Below, piece after piece: positions 1-8,757 of a stretch of 64,000 bases of DNA. The notes beneath the pieces are model-generated. The model was not told where the DNA came from. It worked only from the letters and a program-made list of their open reading frames with translations, and did no database searches. Source of the stretch: Sphingobacterium sp. GVS05A (lineage in GTDB: Bacteria; Bacteroidota; Bacteroidia; Sphingobacteriales; Sphingobacteriaceae). Positions within the stretch are counted from its first letter, which is position 1. The number at the start of each line of letters is the position of its first letter. The DNA lies in assembly GCF_019969845.1 (NCBI RefSeq), contig NZ_JAHXYR010000012.1, forward strand, positions 62,001-126,000. The letters are read 5' to 3'. Made by a program: the position numbers and the translations under genes.

Positions 1-581
1 CTATCGCAAAAGATGTCTGCCAACGTGTTCGTCTGGTGCAAGATAAGCTGGATTTTATCTTTAGCCGTGAAGACCGCATGAAGACGATTCTGGATTTGGG
101 AAATAAAGGTGCATTGCCGCTACGTATCACACATAACGATACAAAGTTTAACAACGTATTGCTTGACGTTCATGATAAAATGCAATGTGTAATCGATTTG
201 GATACAGTAATGCCAGGGTATGTGGCTTATGATTTTGGGGATGCCATCCGTACCATTATTAATCCCGTAGCCGAAGATGAGAAGGATATATCGAAAATCG
301 TGCTGAACCTTTCGTTATATAAGGCTTATGCGGAAGGATATTTGGAAGAAGCAAACGAATTTTTGACGACACTGGAAAAAGAAACTTTGGTGGATGGCGC
401 ATTTTTGTTGCCTTATATGCAAGGTGTACGTTTCTTGACCGATTATATCGAGGGCGACCACTATTATAAAACCAAATATGATGAACATAATTTGGTACGC
501 ACTAATACACAGCTGAAATTGGTAGAGGAGATGGAAAAGAATGAGGAATTTATGAGAAAGGTAATTTTTGATTGTATTTAA
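1..581 (+). CDS. Phosphotransferase of the APH fold (sugar-kinase-like), 5' end outside window
   Basis: C-terminal part of a kinase of the aminoglycoside-phosphotransferase superfamily. The reading frame is open to the window edge (first full codon at base 3), so the true start lies upstream. The catalytic-loop motif HNDTKFNN and, about 25 residues later, the metal-binding IDLDT are both present and well spaced. The following GYVAYDFGDAIRT is typical of the N-acetylhexosamine 1-kinase (NahK)-like branch, sometimes labelled mucin desulfatase in Bacteroidota. The likely role is phosphorylation of a sugar such as an N-acetylhexosamine, but substrate is inferred only. It precedes a CBM9-like protein on the same strand. 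Confidence 0.75.
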   Translation, partial: IAKDVCQRVRLVQDKLDFIFSREDRMKTILDLGNKGALPLRITHNDTKFNNVLLDVHDKMQCVIDLDTVMPGYVAYDFGDAIRTIINPVAEDEKDISKIVLNLSLYKAYAEGYLEEANEFLTTLEKETLVDGAFLLPYMQGVRFLTDYIEGDHYYKTKYDEHNLVRTNTQLKLVEEMEKNEEFMRKVIFDCI

Positions 582-654
582 CGATTTTATACCTTTAATA
601 TTTTGAGAAGCTTCCATCTGATGATGAAGCTTCTTTTTCTTAACTTTATTGTAT

Positions 655-1302
655 ATGAAGAAACTAACCATTCTGCCTATTACAGCAGATTTGACCGGCA
701 GTCACAATTTTAATCAGCTTTCGGATCTTGTCAAAGATTTGGAATGGAATACATTGGAATATAGTAATTGGAGCGAGTCGTATCCTTACAAGCCGCAGGT
801 GCGATTTAAAATTGGTTACACGCAAAAAGCATTGCTCTTACAGTTTGATGTCGCAGAAGAGCAATTGCGTGGAAATTATGCGGAGGTGAATCAAAATGTT
901 TGGGAGGATAGTTGTGTAGAGCTTTTCGTTTCATTTGATGATCGTAAGCATTATTATAATATTGAGTTTAATTTGATAGGAACAGGATTGATCGGCTACG
1001 GAACTCCTGATAAATCAACGAGAAACAGACTCAGCGCGGCGGAGATCGAGACGGTGCAAGCATTCTCCATGATTGAGCGGCATAGTGGCACTGACAGACG
1101 TTGGAGCATGATCCAGGTCATTCCACTGGCTGTCTTTAAATTTAATGATACAAGTGATCTGAAAGGGAAGAAAATACATGGGAACTTTTACAAGTGTGGT
1201 GACAACCTAAAAAATCCGCATTTTCTGTCATGGAATAAAGTAGATAATCCAACCCCTAATTTCCACTTACCTCAATTCTTTGGAGAATTGATTTTTGGAT
1301 AG
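655..1302 (+). CDS. Carbohydrate-binding family 9-like protein
   Basis: 215-residue protein resembling the CBM9-like domain found in Bacteroidota sugar-processing loci. Visible family features are an alternating beta-rich pattern, the segment VWEDSCVELFVSF and the following YYNIEFNLIG. No signal peptide is evident, so it may be cytoplasmic. The ATG at 655 is preferred over an in-frame TTG at 649, since the protein then begins MKKLTILPI. It lies 73 bases after the APH-type kinase and may be co-expressed with it. Ligand and role are unknown. Confidence 0.7.
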   Translation: MKKLTILPITADLTGSHNFNQLSDLVKDLEWNTLEYSNWSESYPYKPQVRFKIGYTQKALLLQFDVAEEQLRGNYAEVNQNVWEDSCVELFVSFDDRKHYYNIEFNLIGTGLIGYGTPDKSTRNRLSAAEIETVQAFSMIERHSGTDRRWSMIQVIPLAVFKFNDTSDLKGKKIHGNFYKCGDNLKNPHFLSWNKVDNPTPNFHLPQFFGELIFG

Positions 1303-1328
1303 AAGTTGGATTATTAAAATTTTGATGC

Positions 1329-1667
1329 TTATTGGTAAACAGATTCTTTTTTGAATTTTTTTGCCAATAAAGCATACACCAAAACACGGTATTTATTTTT
1401 ATTGGATTTACCAATAGCGGTAATAACCTCTTCTAATGCCTTGTCTAAATCAGGACCATCTTTAAGACCTAATTTTTTGATCAGGAAATTTTGCTTGACG
1501 CGATTAAGCTCCTCGGGATCTGATGCTGCAATAGTTTCTGAATCTGCATTGTAAATGGAAGGCCCCATTCCTTTTGTCACTTTTGCAATAAACGCATCAT
1601 CTAGCGATAGACCTAGTTTTTTGGATTCTGCAGTATATGCAGCAATTTTTTCATCTAATTTGCTCAT
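1329..1667 (-). CDS. DUF2853 family protein
   Basis: 112-residue, lysine-rich, probably all-helical cytoplasmic protein matching what I recall of the DUF2853 family, which is small and of unknown function. It starts MSKLDEKIAAYTAESKKLG, with a conserved-looking core around residues 55-85 that includes EELNRVKQNFL and KKLGLK. It converges on the CBM9-like gene with only 26 bases between the two stop codons. No membrane segment or metal-binding motif is visible, and no function can be assigned. Confidence 0.7.
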   Translation of the reverse strand: MSKLDEKIAAYTAESKKLGLSLDDAFIAKVTKGMGPSIYNADSETIAASDPEELNRVKQNFLIKKLGLKDGPDLDKALEEVITAIGKSNKNKYRVLVYALLAKKFKKESVYQ

Positions 1668-1827
1668 AATTATGTAAATGATTTAATTGTAGTAAGTTAA
1701 GTTAGGAGAAAAAACTTGGAAAACAAAATAATTCTTGGGGGATAAATAAAGATTGTTACATTTGTAACCGTTTAAGTGCCGGTAACTGAAAGTGTGGAAA
1801 AATTCAGTGAATTATTCTTTGCAATTG

Positions 1828-1858
1828 TTGCAAATTACATTTTTATAAATTATCTTTG
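1828..1858 (+). promoter_or_regulatory. Bacteroidota-type promoter for rpmE
   Basis: TTG at 1828-1830, a 20-base gap, then TATCTTTG at 1851-1858, matching the Bacteroidota -33/-7 consensus (TTG and TAnnTTTG). This predicts a short leader of about 30 bases before the ATG at 1895. Confidence 0.7.
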
Positions 1859-1894
1859 CACCTCAATAATTGAATATACGTAATCATAATAATA

Positions 1895-2143
1895 ATGAAA
1901 AAAGATTTGCATCCTTCAAATTACAGATTAGTTGTATTTAAAGATATGTCAAACGACTATGCTTTTATTACTAAATCTTGTGTTGACACGAAAGAGACTA
2001 TTCAGTGGGAAGATGGTAATGAGTATCCAGTTGTAAAATTAGAGATTTCTCATACATCACACCCTTTCTATACAGGTAAAATGAAATTGGTTGATACTGC
2101 TGGACGTATCGACAAATTCCGTAGCCGTTACAACAAAAAATAA
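1895..2143 (+). CDS. rpmE: 50S ribosomal protein L31, type B
   Basis: 82-residue L31 of the type B (zinc-independent) class, a component of the large subunit. It begins MKKDLHPSNYR and has the conserved block SHTSHPFYTGK near residues 50-60. It lacks the CxxC zinc-binding pairs of type A and contains a single cysteine. The -7 box TATCTTTG sits 36 bases before the start. A strong hairpin terminator follows the stop codon. Length and motifs fit the family closely. Confidence 0.95.
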   Translation: MKKDLHPSNYRLVVFKDMSNDYAFITKSCVDTKETIQWEDGNEYPVVKLEISHTSHPFYTGKMKLVDTAGRIDKFRSRYNKK

Positions 2144-2174
2144 TTGTAGCAGATCTGTATATTACAATATTAAG

Positions 2175-2207
2175 AACTCGATAAATGTTATTTGTCGGGT
2201 TTTTTTT
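2175..2207 (+). terminator. Terminator after rpmE
   Basis: A 12-base stem including three G-T pairs (2175-2186 with 2190-2201) has a GTT loop and is followed by a run of T to 2207. It ends only 14 bases before the proposed GTG start of the next gene. Confidence 0.8.
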
Positions 2208-2221
2208 GTTATTTTTATTTT

Positions 2222-3388
2222 GTGAAAATCTTTTTTGTAGATTGTTTTGATGCTATCCGACCGTTGGATAAGCTCACTCTCCCGTTGACTTCTTTTGATA
2301 AAAAGAGTTTATATCCTTTTACCTTTATTAAATCCTGTCTTGACTTACGTGTAGGTATACTGACACTAAGGGAGAAATGGTATCGCTTGGCTCAGGTGTT
2401 CAAATTAGAGCTTGCTGAAGGTGGTATTCTGGAAGATGGTGATGTATGCCTGTCCGAGAATATTATTCCATCTGAGGGCTTATTGCGGACTATTACTGCA
2501 ATGGAAGCGGGGGATGCCCTGCAACAAAATGGAACAGTCATCGCCTGGCGATATCATCAAGAGGGTGCCTTTAAACTAATGGATGCTTATGATACCATAT
2601 GTTTGTTGAAAGGGGTAGAGGACCTGTTTTTATTAACGGGCGCAGAAATTGTTAATGATTTCAATCTTTTAGCAAAAAAGACAGTCACGGCGACCATCTC
2701 CTCGACAAACCGGTTGCTGGGTACAGATTTTTACATTGCTGAACAGGTCACGATGGAGTGTGTGACACTCAACTCGACCACTGGACCCATTTACATTGAT
2801 GAAGGTGCCACGATTATGGAAGGAGCACATCTGCGAGGGCCTTTATACTTAGGGAAGGGGGCTGTTGTAAAAATGGGTGCAACAATCTATGGGAATGTAT
2901 CTGTTGGTAAGCAGAGTGTTGTAGGTGGTGAAGTGGGTAATTCAGTTATTGGTGACTTCTCCGCAAAAGGTCATCACGGCTATTTGGGCTGTTCGGTCAT
3001 TGGTGACTGGTGTAATCTCGGTGCAGGAACGTCCAATTCAAATCTAAAAAATAATCTAAAAACGGTTACGATTTATGATTATAAACTGGAAGACTTTAGA
3101 GATACAGGTTTATTGAAGTGTGGTGTTTTTATAGGTGACTATACACGAGCGGGGATTAACTCGTCTTTCAATACTGGAACCGTAATTGGAATTGCAAGTA
3201 TGTTAGCAGATACAAGTTTTTATGCTAAATTTGTACCGTCGTTTGCCTGGGTGTTCAATGGGGATACAAAGATCTATAACTTTGATAAGTTTATGGAGTA
3301 TCTTGAAGCGCTATATATGTCGAAAAATGAGGAACTACCGGAACGGCTCACAAGGGAATTGAATCAACTTAACAAAAAATATAATTAA
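2222..3388 (+). CDS. GlmU-like sugar nucleotidyltransferase family protein
   Basis: About 388 residues. The N-terminal part resembles the nucleotidyltransferase-like half of Bacteroidota GlmU-family proteins, including DLRVGILTLREKW near residues 41-52. The C-terminal part (roughly 200-360) shows the hexapeptide pattern of a left-handed beta-helix, with many I/V-G-x residues and a GHHGYLG segment. It may transfer UDP or acetyl groups to amino sugars, but may not be the essential GlmU. No ATG lies near the N terminus. GTG at 2222 gives MKIFFVDCFD; a TTG at 2192 would place the start inside the rpmE terminator and is less likely. tpiA follows after 12 bases. Confidence 0.75.
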   Translation: MKIFFVDCFDAIRPLDKLTLPLTSFDKKSLYPFTFIKSCLDLRVGILTLREKWYRLAQVFKLELAEGGILEDGDVCLSENIIPSEGLLRTITAMEAGDALQQNGTVIAWRYHQEGAFKLMDAYDTICLLKGVEDLFLLTGAEIVNDFNLLAKKTVTATISSTNRLLGTDFYIAEQVTMECVTLNSTTGPIYIDEGATIMEGAHLRGPLYLGKGAVVKMGATIYGNVSVGKQSVVGGEVGNSVIGDFSAKGHHGYLGCSVIGDWCNLGAGTSNSNLKNNLKTVTIYDYKLEDFRDTGLLKCGVFIGDYTRAGINSSFNTGTVIGIASMLADTSFYAKFVPSFAWVFNGDTKIYNFDKFMEYLEALYMSKNEELPERLTRELNQLNKKYN

Positions 3389-3400
3389 ATCGTAAAAATC

Positions 3401-4168
3401 ATGCGTAAGAAAATCGTAGCTGGTAATTGGAAAATGAATTTAGACTATCAATCAGGATTAAGTTTATTCTCTGAAATTATCAATATGGCCAAAGATGAGG
3501 TAATTGGAAATCAGGAACTGGTTGTTTGTAGCCCTTTCATCCACTTGTCAAGTCTTGGGCAATTATCTAAGAATGTTGCTAATGTGAATATTGGTGCACA
3601 AAATATTCATCAGGCGGAGTCTGGAGCATACACAGGTGAGATTTCAGCAGGTCAGGTAAAATCGGTGGGTGCTTCACATGTGATCTTAGGTCACTCTGAA
3701 AGACGTGCTTATTTTGGCGAAACAGATGCGTTGTTGGCTGCTAAAGTAGATATCGCGCTGAAACATGGCCTGACGCCTATATTTTGTATCGGAGAAACAA
3801 AAGAAGAACGTGAATCGGGTGATTTCTTTGAAATAATTAAAACACAATTGACAGCTGGATTGTTCCATTTGTCCAATGAAGCTTTTGCTGCTGTCGTATT
3901 GGCTTATGAGCCAGTTTGGGCGATCGGAACAGGACTTACGGCTAGCCCAGAGCAGGCGCAGGAAGTTCATCAGTTTATCCGTCAGGTTGTCGCAGAAAAA
4001 TACGGCCAAGAAGCAGCGGATAACACAAGTATCCTTTATGGTGGATCTTGTAATCCGGGCAATGCGAAGGATCTATTTGCACAGGCAGATATTGACGGTG
4101 GTTTGATTGGAGGAGCTTCTTTGAAATCGAGAGATTTTATAGATATTGCCAAAGTGTTTAACGGCTAA
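3401..4168 (+). CDS. tpiA: Triosephosphate isomerase
   Basis: 255-residue TIM-barrel enzyme interconverting dihydroxyacetone phosphate and glyceraldehyde 3-phosphate in glycolysis. The catalytic set is complete: NWK with Lys11, His98 in LGHSERR, Glu170 in AYEPVWAIGTG, and the phosphate-binding YGGS and GGASL near the C terminus. Length is normal for bacteria. It sits in a tight same-strand run, 12 bases after the GlmU-like gene and 9 bases before prmA. Confidence 0.97.
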   Translation: MRKKIVAGNWKMNLDYQSGLSLFSEIINMAKDEVIGNQELVVCSPFIHLSSLGQLSKNVANVNIGAQNIHQAESGAYTGEISAGQVKSVGASHVILGHSERRAYFGETDALLAAKVDIALKHGLTPIFCIGETKEERESGDFFEIIKTQLTAGLFHLSNEAFAAVVLAYEPVWAIGTGLTASPEQAQEVHQFIRQVVAEKYGQEAADNTSILYGGSCNPGNAKDLFAQADIDGGLIGGASLKSRDFIDIAKVFNG

Positions 4169-4177
4169 TTTTTAGAA

Positions 4178-5017
4178 ATGAAATACATAGAGGTTATCTT
4201 TCAAATGCTATCGGGTGAGGAATGGCAAAAAGATCTATTGGTATCTGATTTGGCAGACATCGGCTTTGATACTTTTGAAGATACCGAATCAGGATTTGCA
4301 GCTTATATTCCAGCTGCAAATCTTGATTTGCAAGCATTAGAAACGTTAATGCTAAATCTTGATGAGGGATTTGAAGTAGATTATAAGGTTCAGGAAATTG
4401 AAAACCAGAATTGGAACAAACTCTGGGAGAGTAATTTTAATCCCATTGAAGTCGGTGGACAGTGTTATGTACGTGCTACGTTTCATGACGCAAAATCTGA
4501 TTTCCCTTATGAAATAATCATTGATCCTAAAATGTCCTTCGGGACAGGACACCATCAGACCACATCGATGATGCTCCAATATATTTTAGAGAATGATTTT
4601 GAGGGTAAGCAGGTGCTGGATATGGGCTGTGGTACTGGTATTCTAGCGATTTTGGCGTCCAAAAAAGGCGCTAATGCTGTCCTGGCAGTAGATTATGATG
4701 AAATCTGTGTGGACAGTGTGATCGAAAATAGACAGCTTAATACCGTAGACAATATCGAGGCTATTTGTGGTTCCTTCGAAGTTTTAGAAGGCCGAATTTT
4801 CGATACTATCTTAGCAAATATCAATCGAAATATTCTATTGGAACAATTACCACAATATGCTTTAAGTATCAATAAAAATGGAGAGTTATACTTAAGCGGA
4901 TTTTATGAACAGGAAGATTTGGCGATGTTACGTGATACCGCTGAGTCTTTAGGTTTCGAATTTATCTCCAAAAAAGTTTTAAATAATTGGTGTGCAGCCA
5001 AGTTTGTGAAACGGTAA
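4178..5017 (+). CDS. prmA: Ribosomal protein L11 methyltransferase
   Basis: 279-residue SAM-dependent enzyme that methylates ribosomal protein L11. The family signature DPKMSFGTGHHQTT occupies residues 117-130. The SAM-binding motif VLDMGCGTGILAI lies at 146-158, followed by VDYDE (the acidic loop) and ILANINRNI, the catalytic-side motif of PrmA. The N-terminal ~100 residues form the L11-recognition domain. It lies 9 bases after tpiA and 7 bases before the Mur ligase, suggesting one transcript. Confidence 0.93.
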   Translation: MKYIEVIFQMLSGEEWQKDLLVSDLADIGFDTFEDTESGFAAYIPAANLDLQALETLMLNLDEGFEVDYKVQEIENQNWNKLWESNFNPIEVGGQCYVRATFHDAKSDFPYEIIIDPKMSFGTGHHQTTSMMLQYILENDFEGKQVLDMGCGTGILAILASKKGANAVLAVDYDEICVDSVIENRQLNTVDNIEAICGSFEVLEGRIFDTILANINRNILLEQLPQYALSINKNGELYLSGFYEQEDLAMLRDTAESLGFEFISKKVLNNWCAAKFVKR

Positions 5018-5024
5018 CAGAGCG

Positions 5025-6395
5025 ATGCGTATTCATTTTATAGCGATAGGTGGTAGTGTGATGCATAACCTTGCCATTTCTTTGGCGAAGCAGGGGCACC
5101 AAATTACTGGATCTGATGATCAGATTGTGGAACCTTCCCGTTCCCATCTCATCGAAGCTGGGTTATTGCCAGATCAATTGGGTTGGTTTGCCGACAAGGT
5201 GACGGAAGATATTGATGCCGTTATTTTGGGTGCACATGCGGAAGCAGATAATCCTGAATTAAAAAAGGCCCAGGAATTAGGCCTGAAGATCTATTCTTTT
5301 CCAGAGTTTATACAGGAACTCTCACAGGATAAAATCCGTGTGGTTATTGCCGGGAGCTACGGGAAAACAACGATTACGAGCATGGTTATGCACGTCATGC
5401 GCTCCTTAGGAAAAGAATTTGATTATTTGGTTGGGGCGCAATTAAGAGGTTTTGATAAACTTGTGGATATTACCAAGCATAATAAGATTATTATTATCGA
5501 GGGAGATGAATATGTTTCGTCCAAAATTGATTCCAAGTCGAAATTTTTATATTATAAGCCTAATATCGCACTCATCTCTGGTATCGTATGGAATGAATTT
5601 AATTCCAAAATATCTCAAGAGGAATATATTAAACAATTTGAAGATTTTATTGATTCCATACCCCCTAAAGGAACGCTGATCTATAATAAAGAAGATGCTG
5701 TTCTACAAAAAGTTTTGCAGGATACCAAAGACTGTAAGATTAACCGGCATGGCTATAAGATCCCCGATTACACAATCAATAAGGGTGTTACCTATCTAAA
5801 TACCGCAGACGGAGAAGTTCCTTTACAAGTATTCGGGAAACATAATCTGTCTAATATCGCAGGCGCTTATACAGTCTGTGAATGGTTGGGCATTAAAAAG
5901 AAAGAGTTCTTTGATGCAATAAAGAGTTTTAATACATCTATCCGTTATCTGGAGTTTGTGGCGAGCTCAGAAGGATCTGTGGTCTATCAAGATTATGCCT
6001 GCAATGCGGATAAAGTTAGGTCGAGTATTCACGCGGTAAAAGAACAATTTCCTAATCAGAAATTGGTCACAATTATCGAATTAAACTCGTATGATAGTTT
6101 AGATTCGTCCTTTTTGTTACAATATGCGGACTCGATGGGAGAGTCGGATCTCTCTGTGGTCTACGTGAATATCCACTCCTGTAAGGAACTTAATAAGGAT
6201 ATTGAAAGTGTTCCTGAGAATATTAAAAAAAGTTTTAATAATCCTGATTTAGAGGTTGTTGTGAGCTTGGATGGCCTGTATTCGTTTTTGGACGGGGTTA
6301 AATCTAAGGGTTACAATTTACTACTTATGAGTTTAAATAATTATAATGGGGTTAATCTCTCCGTGCTCGCTGATCGGTTTTTTAGGGATTTTTAG
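5025..6395 (+). CDS. mpl: Mur ligase family protein, Mpl-like
   Basis: 456-residue Mur ligase. The N terminus MRIHFIAIGGSVMHNLA is the Rossmann-like UMP-binding domain, the P-loop GSYGKTT lies at 110-116, and a C-terminal ligase domain follows. The closest family by N-terminal motif and length is Mpl (UDP-N-acetylmuramate:L-alanyl-gamma-D-glutamyl-meso-diaminopimelate ligase), which recycles peptidoglycan tripeptide. The P-loop reads SYGKTT where Mpl usually has THGKTT. DAP-type peptidoglycan is consistent with dapA at 38.7 kb. It is the last gene of the run from the GlmU-like gene. Confidence 0.8.
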   Translation: MRIHFIAIGGSVMHNLAISLAKQGHQITGSDDQIVEPSRSHLIEAGLLPDQLGWFADKVTEDIDAVILGAHAEADNPELKKAQELGLKIYSFPEFIQELSQDKIRVVIAGSYGKTTITSMVMHVMRSLGKEFDYLVGAQLRGFDKLVDITKHNKIIIIEGDEYVSSKIDSKSKFLYYKPNIALISGIVWNEFNSKISQEEYIKQFEDFIDSIPPKGTLIYNKEDAVLQKVLQDTKDCKINRHGYKIPDYTINKGVTYLNTADGEVPLQVFGKHNLSNIAGAYTVCEWLGIKKKEFFDAIKSFNTSIRYLEFVASSEGSVVYQDYACNADKVRSSIHAVKEQFPNQKLVTIIELNSYDSLDSSFLLQYADSMGESDLSVVYVNIHSCKELNKDIESVPENIKKSFNNPDLEVVVSLDGLYSFLDGVKSKGYNLLLMSLNNYNGVNLSVLADRFFRDF

Positions 6396-6400
6396 AGAAA

Positions 6401-6429
6401 AAAATATAATTTAATGTAAATTATATTTT
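6401..6429. promoter_or_regulatory. 13-base A+T inverted repeat upstream of XRE gene
   Basis: Perfect inverted repeat: arms 6401-6413 and 6417-6429 around ATG, made only of A and T. It could serve as a terminator for the upstream Mur ligase gene (T run at its end). It also overlaps the place where a -33 element would lie for the XRE gene's TATTTTTG box (6437-6444), which suits an autoregulatory operator. Confidence 0.55.
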
Positions 6430-6436
6430 TATTTAC

Positions 6437-6444
6437 TATTTTTG
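6437..6444 (+). promoter_or_regulatory. -7 promoter element of XRE gene
   Basis: TATTTTTG fits TAnnTTTG and lies 17 bases before the ATG at 6462. No clear TTG is present at the -33 distance; the A+T palindrome occupies that position. Confidence 0.5.
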
Positions 6445-6461
6445 TTTAAAATATCTACCAG

Positions 6462-6791
6462 ATGAATGCATTAGGAAAAAAAATCAGATTACTTAGACAC
6501 CAGAAGGGGTGGAGTCAAGAGGATGTTGCAAAGCGATTGGATATCTCAATCCCAGCATTTTCTAAAATTGAAACAGGTATTACAGATGTAAATCTGTCGC
6601 GCCTAAATCAAATCTCAAAATTATTCAATTTGACAGTTGTTCAACTATTATCTACTTCTGATTCAGAAGAGGATAAAGAGTATGTCAATGAGGTCAATGC
6701 GTTAACGCAAAAGTTGCAACTACGTGATGGCGAAGTTATCGAACTTCAGAAAAAGGTCATTGATCTTTACGAACAATTGCACAAAAGATAG
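6462..6791 (+). CDS. XRE-family helix-turn-helix regulator
   Basis: 109-residue DNA-binding protein. Residues 6-61 form a Cro/C1-type HTH, with GWSQEDVAKRLDISIPAFSK as the HTH core and ETG after it. Residues 72-106 have a heptad-like pattern rich in E, K, L and Q that predicts a coiled coil for dimerisation. There is no ligand-binding or peptidase domain. A perfect A+T palindrome sits 33-61 bases before its start codon and could be its own operator. Targets are unknown. A hairpin terminator follows. Confidence 0.85.
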   Translation: MNALGKKIRLLRHQKGWSQEDVAKRLDISIPAFSKIETGITDVNLSRLNQISKLFNLTVVQLLSTSDSEEDKEYVNEVNALTQKLQLRDGEVIELQKKVIDLYEQLHKR

Positions 6792-6812
6792 GGCATATTA
6801 AAAATGTTACTG

Positions 6813-6843
6813 AAAAGGCAACCCATTTGGATTGCCTTTTTTT
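6813..6843 (+). terminator. Terminator after XRE gene
   Basis: Stem AAAAGGCAA (6813-6821) pairs with TTGCCTTTT (6832-6840) around a 10-base loop, and further T residues follow. Confidence 0.8.
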
Positions 6844-6926
6844 GTTTATGCAACTTTATTTTGGCCAAAAGTGATTTTGTTTTTGTTTCTTTGTAAGTAT
6901 TTTATAAAAATAAAGGTTGATTACTT

Positions 6927-8702
6927 ATGGGGAGACTAAACGGGGATATAACTACTAGCCCGTCGAACGATTTTTTTAAATCGAATGTACTAGGACAGCG
7001 CTCAGGACTGTTCGTACTTTTCTTTACAGAGATGTGGGAACGGTTTTCATTCTATGGTATGCGTGTCCTATTGATGCAATTTTTAACTGCCGCAGTTATT
7101 CAAGGTAGCCCATTCTCTGGCTGGGCCTGGACAGCACAACAAGCAGGTGCATTGTACGGAACATATGCAATGATGCTTTATCTGACGCCAATACTCGGTG
7201 GAATCATCGCCGACAAATACATCGGATCCAGAAAAGCTGTTATTATTGGCTCAGCAATCATGACATTAGGGCATGCCGCAATGGCTTTTGATACCGCGAT
7301 CATGTTTTTTCTGGGATTGATCTGTTTGGTTATCGGAACAGGTTTTTTCAAACCGAACATGCCTTCAATCCTTGGCGAAATGTATAAAGACCTTCCTGAA
7401 AAGAAGGATGGAGCGTATACGATATTCTATATGGGGGTCAATGCAGGCGCTTTCTTTGGGATGATGCTCTGTGGTTATATCGCTGAAACATATGGATGGC
7501 ATTGGGGATTTGGATTGGCTGGTATTTTTATGCTCTTAGGTACCCTTCAGTTTGTGTTTGCAAAACCACTCATGGGTAACCTTGGTATTTTGGACAAATC
7601 CGCGACCGGGGAGAAGAAAGAAGTTATTGTCAATGATACGGATACTAAAAATCCGTTTACAATAAAGGATTTCGTGCTTATTGGTATTGTCGCTATAATA
7701 GGCTTCGTATATGCCTTCAATGACCCATTGTCGAAAAATGGTATTATTGATGTTTTCGCTGGACTGGATACTTCTTTTTTGAGAGGTCAGTATATCATGG
7801 TCATTATTGCACTGATCTTGTTTATTTATTTGATCGTTTCCCGGATTTTGCGTTATGACAAGACTGTGCGGGATAGAATGTTTGCCGTGGTGCTTTTGGC
7901 GTTTTTCCTTATCTTCTTTTTCATGAGCTTTGAACAGGGGGCAACCTCATTGGTCATTGTCGCAAGGGATAATATCGATAGAGCGCTTACAGGTGCTGCA
8001 TTGACGACATTTAATGTGGTCAATGGTTTATTAACGATTGTACCACTAGCAATTATCAGTTGGGTTTTAATAAAACTTGCAAAGGTAACCTGGGATAAGA
8101 TTGCCATCTCCAATATCGTATTATTTGTCTGCTTTGGACTTATCTGGGGTGCAGCAATCTGGATGCTTTATCAGGAGTTTAACAAAGAAGCTTCCGAAAT
8201 CAAAGTATCCTGGTTTTCTATTCTCAACTCATTTTTTATCATTGCACTAGCTTCCACGGTATCTAAGATATGGGAATCCAAATACAATCCCTCAGCTGCC
8301 TTTAAATATGGATTTGGTCTGATACTGGTTGCCATCGGATTTTTGATTATCGGGTTAGGTTCATGGGGCATAGCACCAGGAATGAAAATTTCTATGGTAT
8401 TTCTCGTCTTGACCTACCTATTTCATACCCTGGGAGAATTGTTTATTTCTCCAGTGGGCCTATCCTATGTTTCTAAACTGGTTCCAGCACGGATGTTGGC
8501 TTTTATGTTCGGTATCTGGTATCTAGCAATCGCTATTGCACAAAAGGTTGCAGCAGTACTGGGCGGACAGGTAGAAACAATTCAACAGGAATATTCATTG
8601 AGTCACTTTTTCTTTTTATTTACGGCTATTCCAGCTTTGGCCGGATTGCTTGTCATGCTGTTCAATCCTTTGATCAAAAGATTGATGCACGGAGTTAAAT
8701 AA
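6927..8702 (+). CDS. POT-family (PTR2) proton-coupled peptide transporter
   Basis: 591-residue inner-membrane protein of the POT branch of the MFS. It imports di- and tripeptides with protons. The family signature ExxERFxxYG is at residues 35-44 (EMWERFSFYG), and GTGFFKPNMPSILGEMY is the second conserved POT block. At least 12 hydrophobic segments are visible. It is longer than the next gene's product, with an extra soluble insertion near residues 220-250. A terminator-like hairpin separates it from the second POT gene, so the two may be transcribed separately. Confidence 0.93.
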   Translation: MGRLNGDITTSPSNDFFKSNVLGQRSGLFVLFFTEMWERFSFYGMRVLLMQFLTAAVIQGSPFSGWAWTAQQAGALYGTYAMMLYLTPILGGIIADKYIGSRKAVIIGSAIMTLGHAAMAFDTAIMFFLGLICLVIGTGFFKPNMPSILGEMYKDLPEKKDGAYTIFYMGVNAGAFFGMMLCGYIAETYGWHWGFGLAGIFMLLGTLQFVFAKPLMGNLGILDKSATGEKKEVIVNDTDTKNPFTIKDFVLIGIVAIIGFVYAFNDPLSKNGIIDVFAGLDTSFLRGQYIMVIIALILFIYLIVSRILRYDKTVRDRMFAVVLLAFFLIFFFMSFEQGATSLVIVARDNIDRALTGAALTTFNVVNGLLTIVPLAIISWVLIKLAKVTWDKIAISNIVLFVCFGLIWGAAIWMLYQEFNKEASEIKVSWFSILNSFFIIALASTVSKIWESKYNPSAAFKYGFGLILVAIGFLIIGLGSWGIAPGMKISMVFLVLTYLFHTLGELFISPVGLSYVSKLVPARMLAFMFGIWYLAIAIAQKVAAVLGGQVETIQQEYSLSHFFFLFTAIPALAGLLVMLFNPLIKRLMHGVK

Positions 8703-8711
8703 TAACTATAT

Positions 8712-8739
8712 AAGCTTCTTTTACGAAAGAAGCTTTTTT
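8712..8739 (+). terminator. Terminator between the two POT genes
   Basis: A perfect 10-base stem (8712-8721 with 8726-8735) has a stable-type TACG loop and is followed by TTTT. Confidence 0.85.
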
Positions 8740-8757
8740 GATTAATATAAATACAGT

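Noticed and set aside
315..671. A minus-strand frame across the end of the first kinase gene.
   Set aside because: It overlaps the kinase C terminus and the intergenic hairpin and gives a Phe/Ile-rich product without family features.
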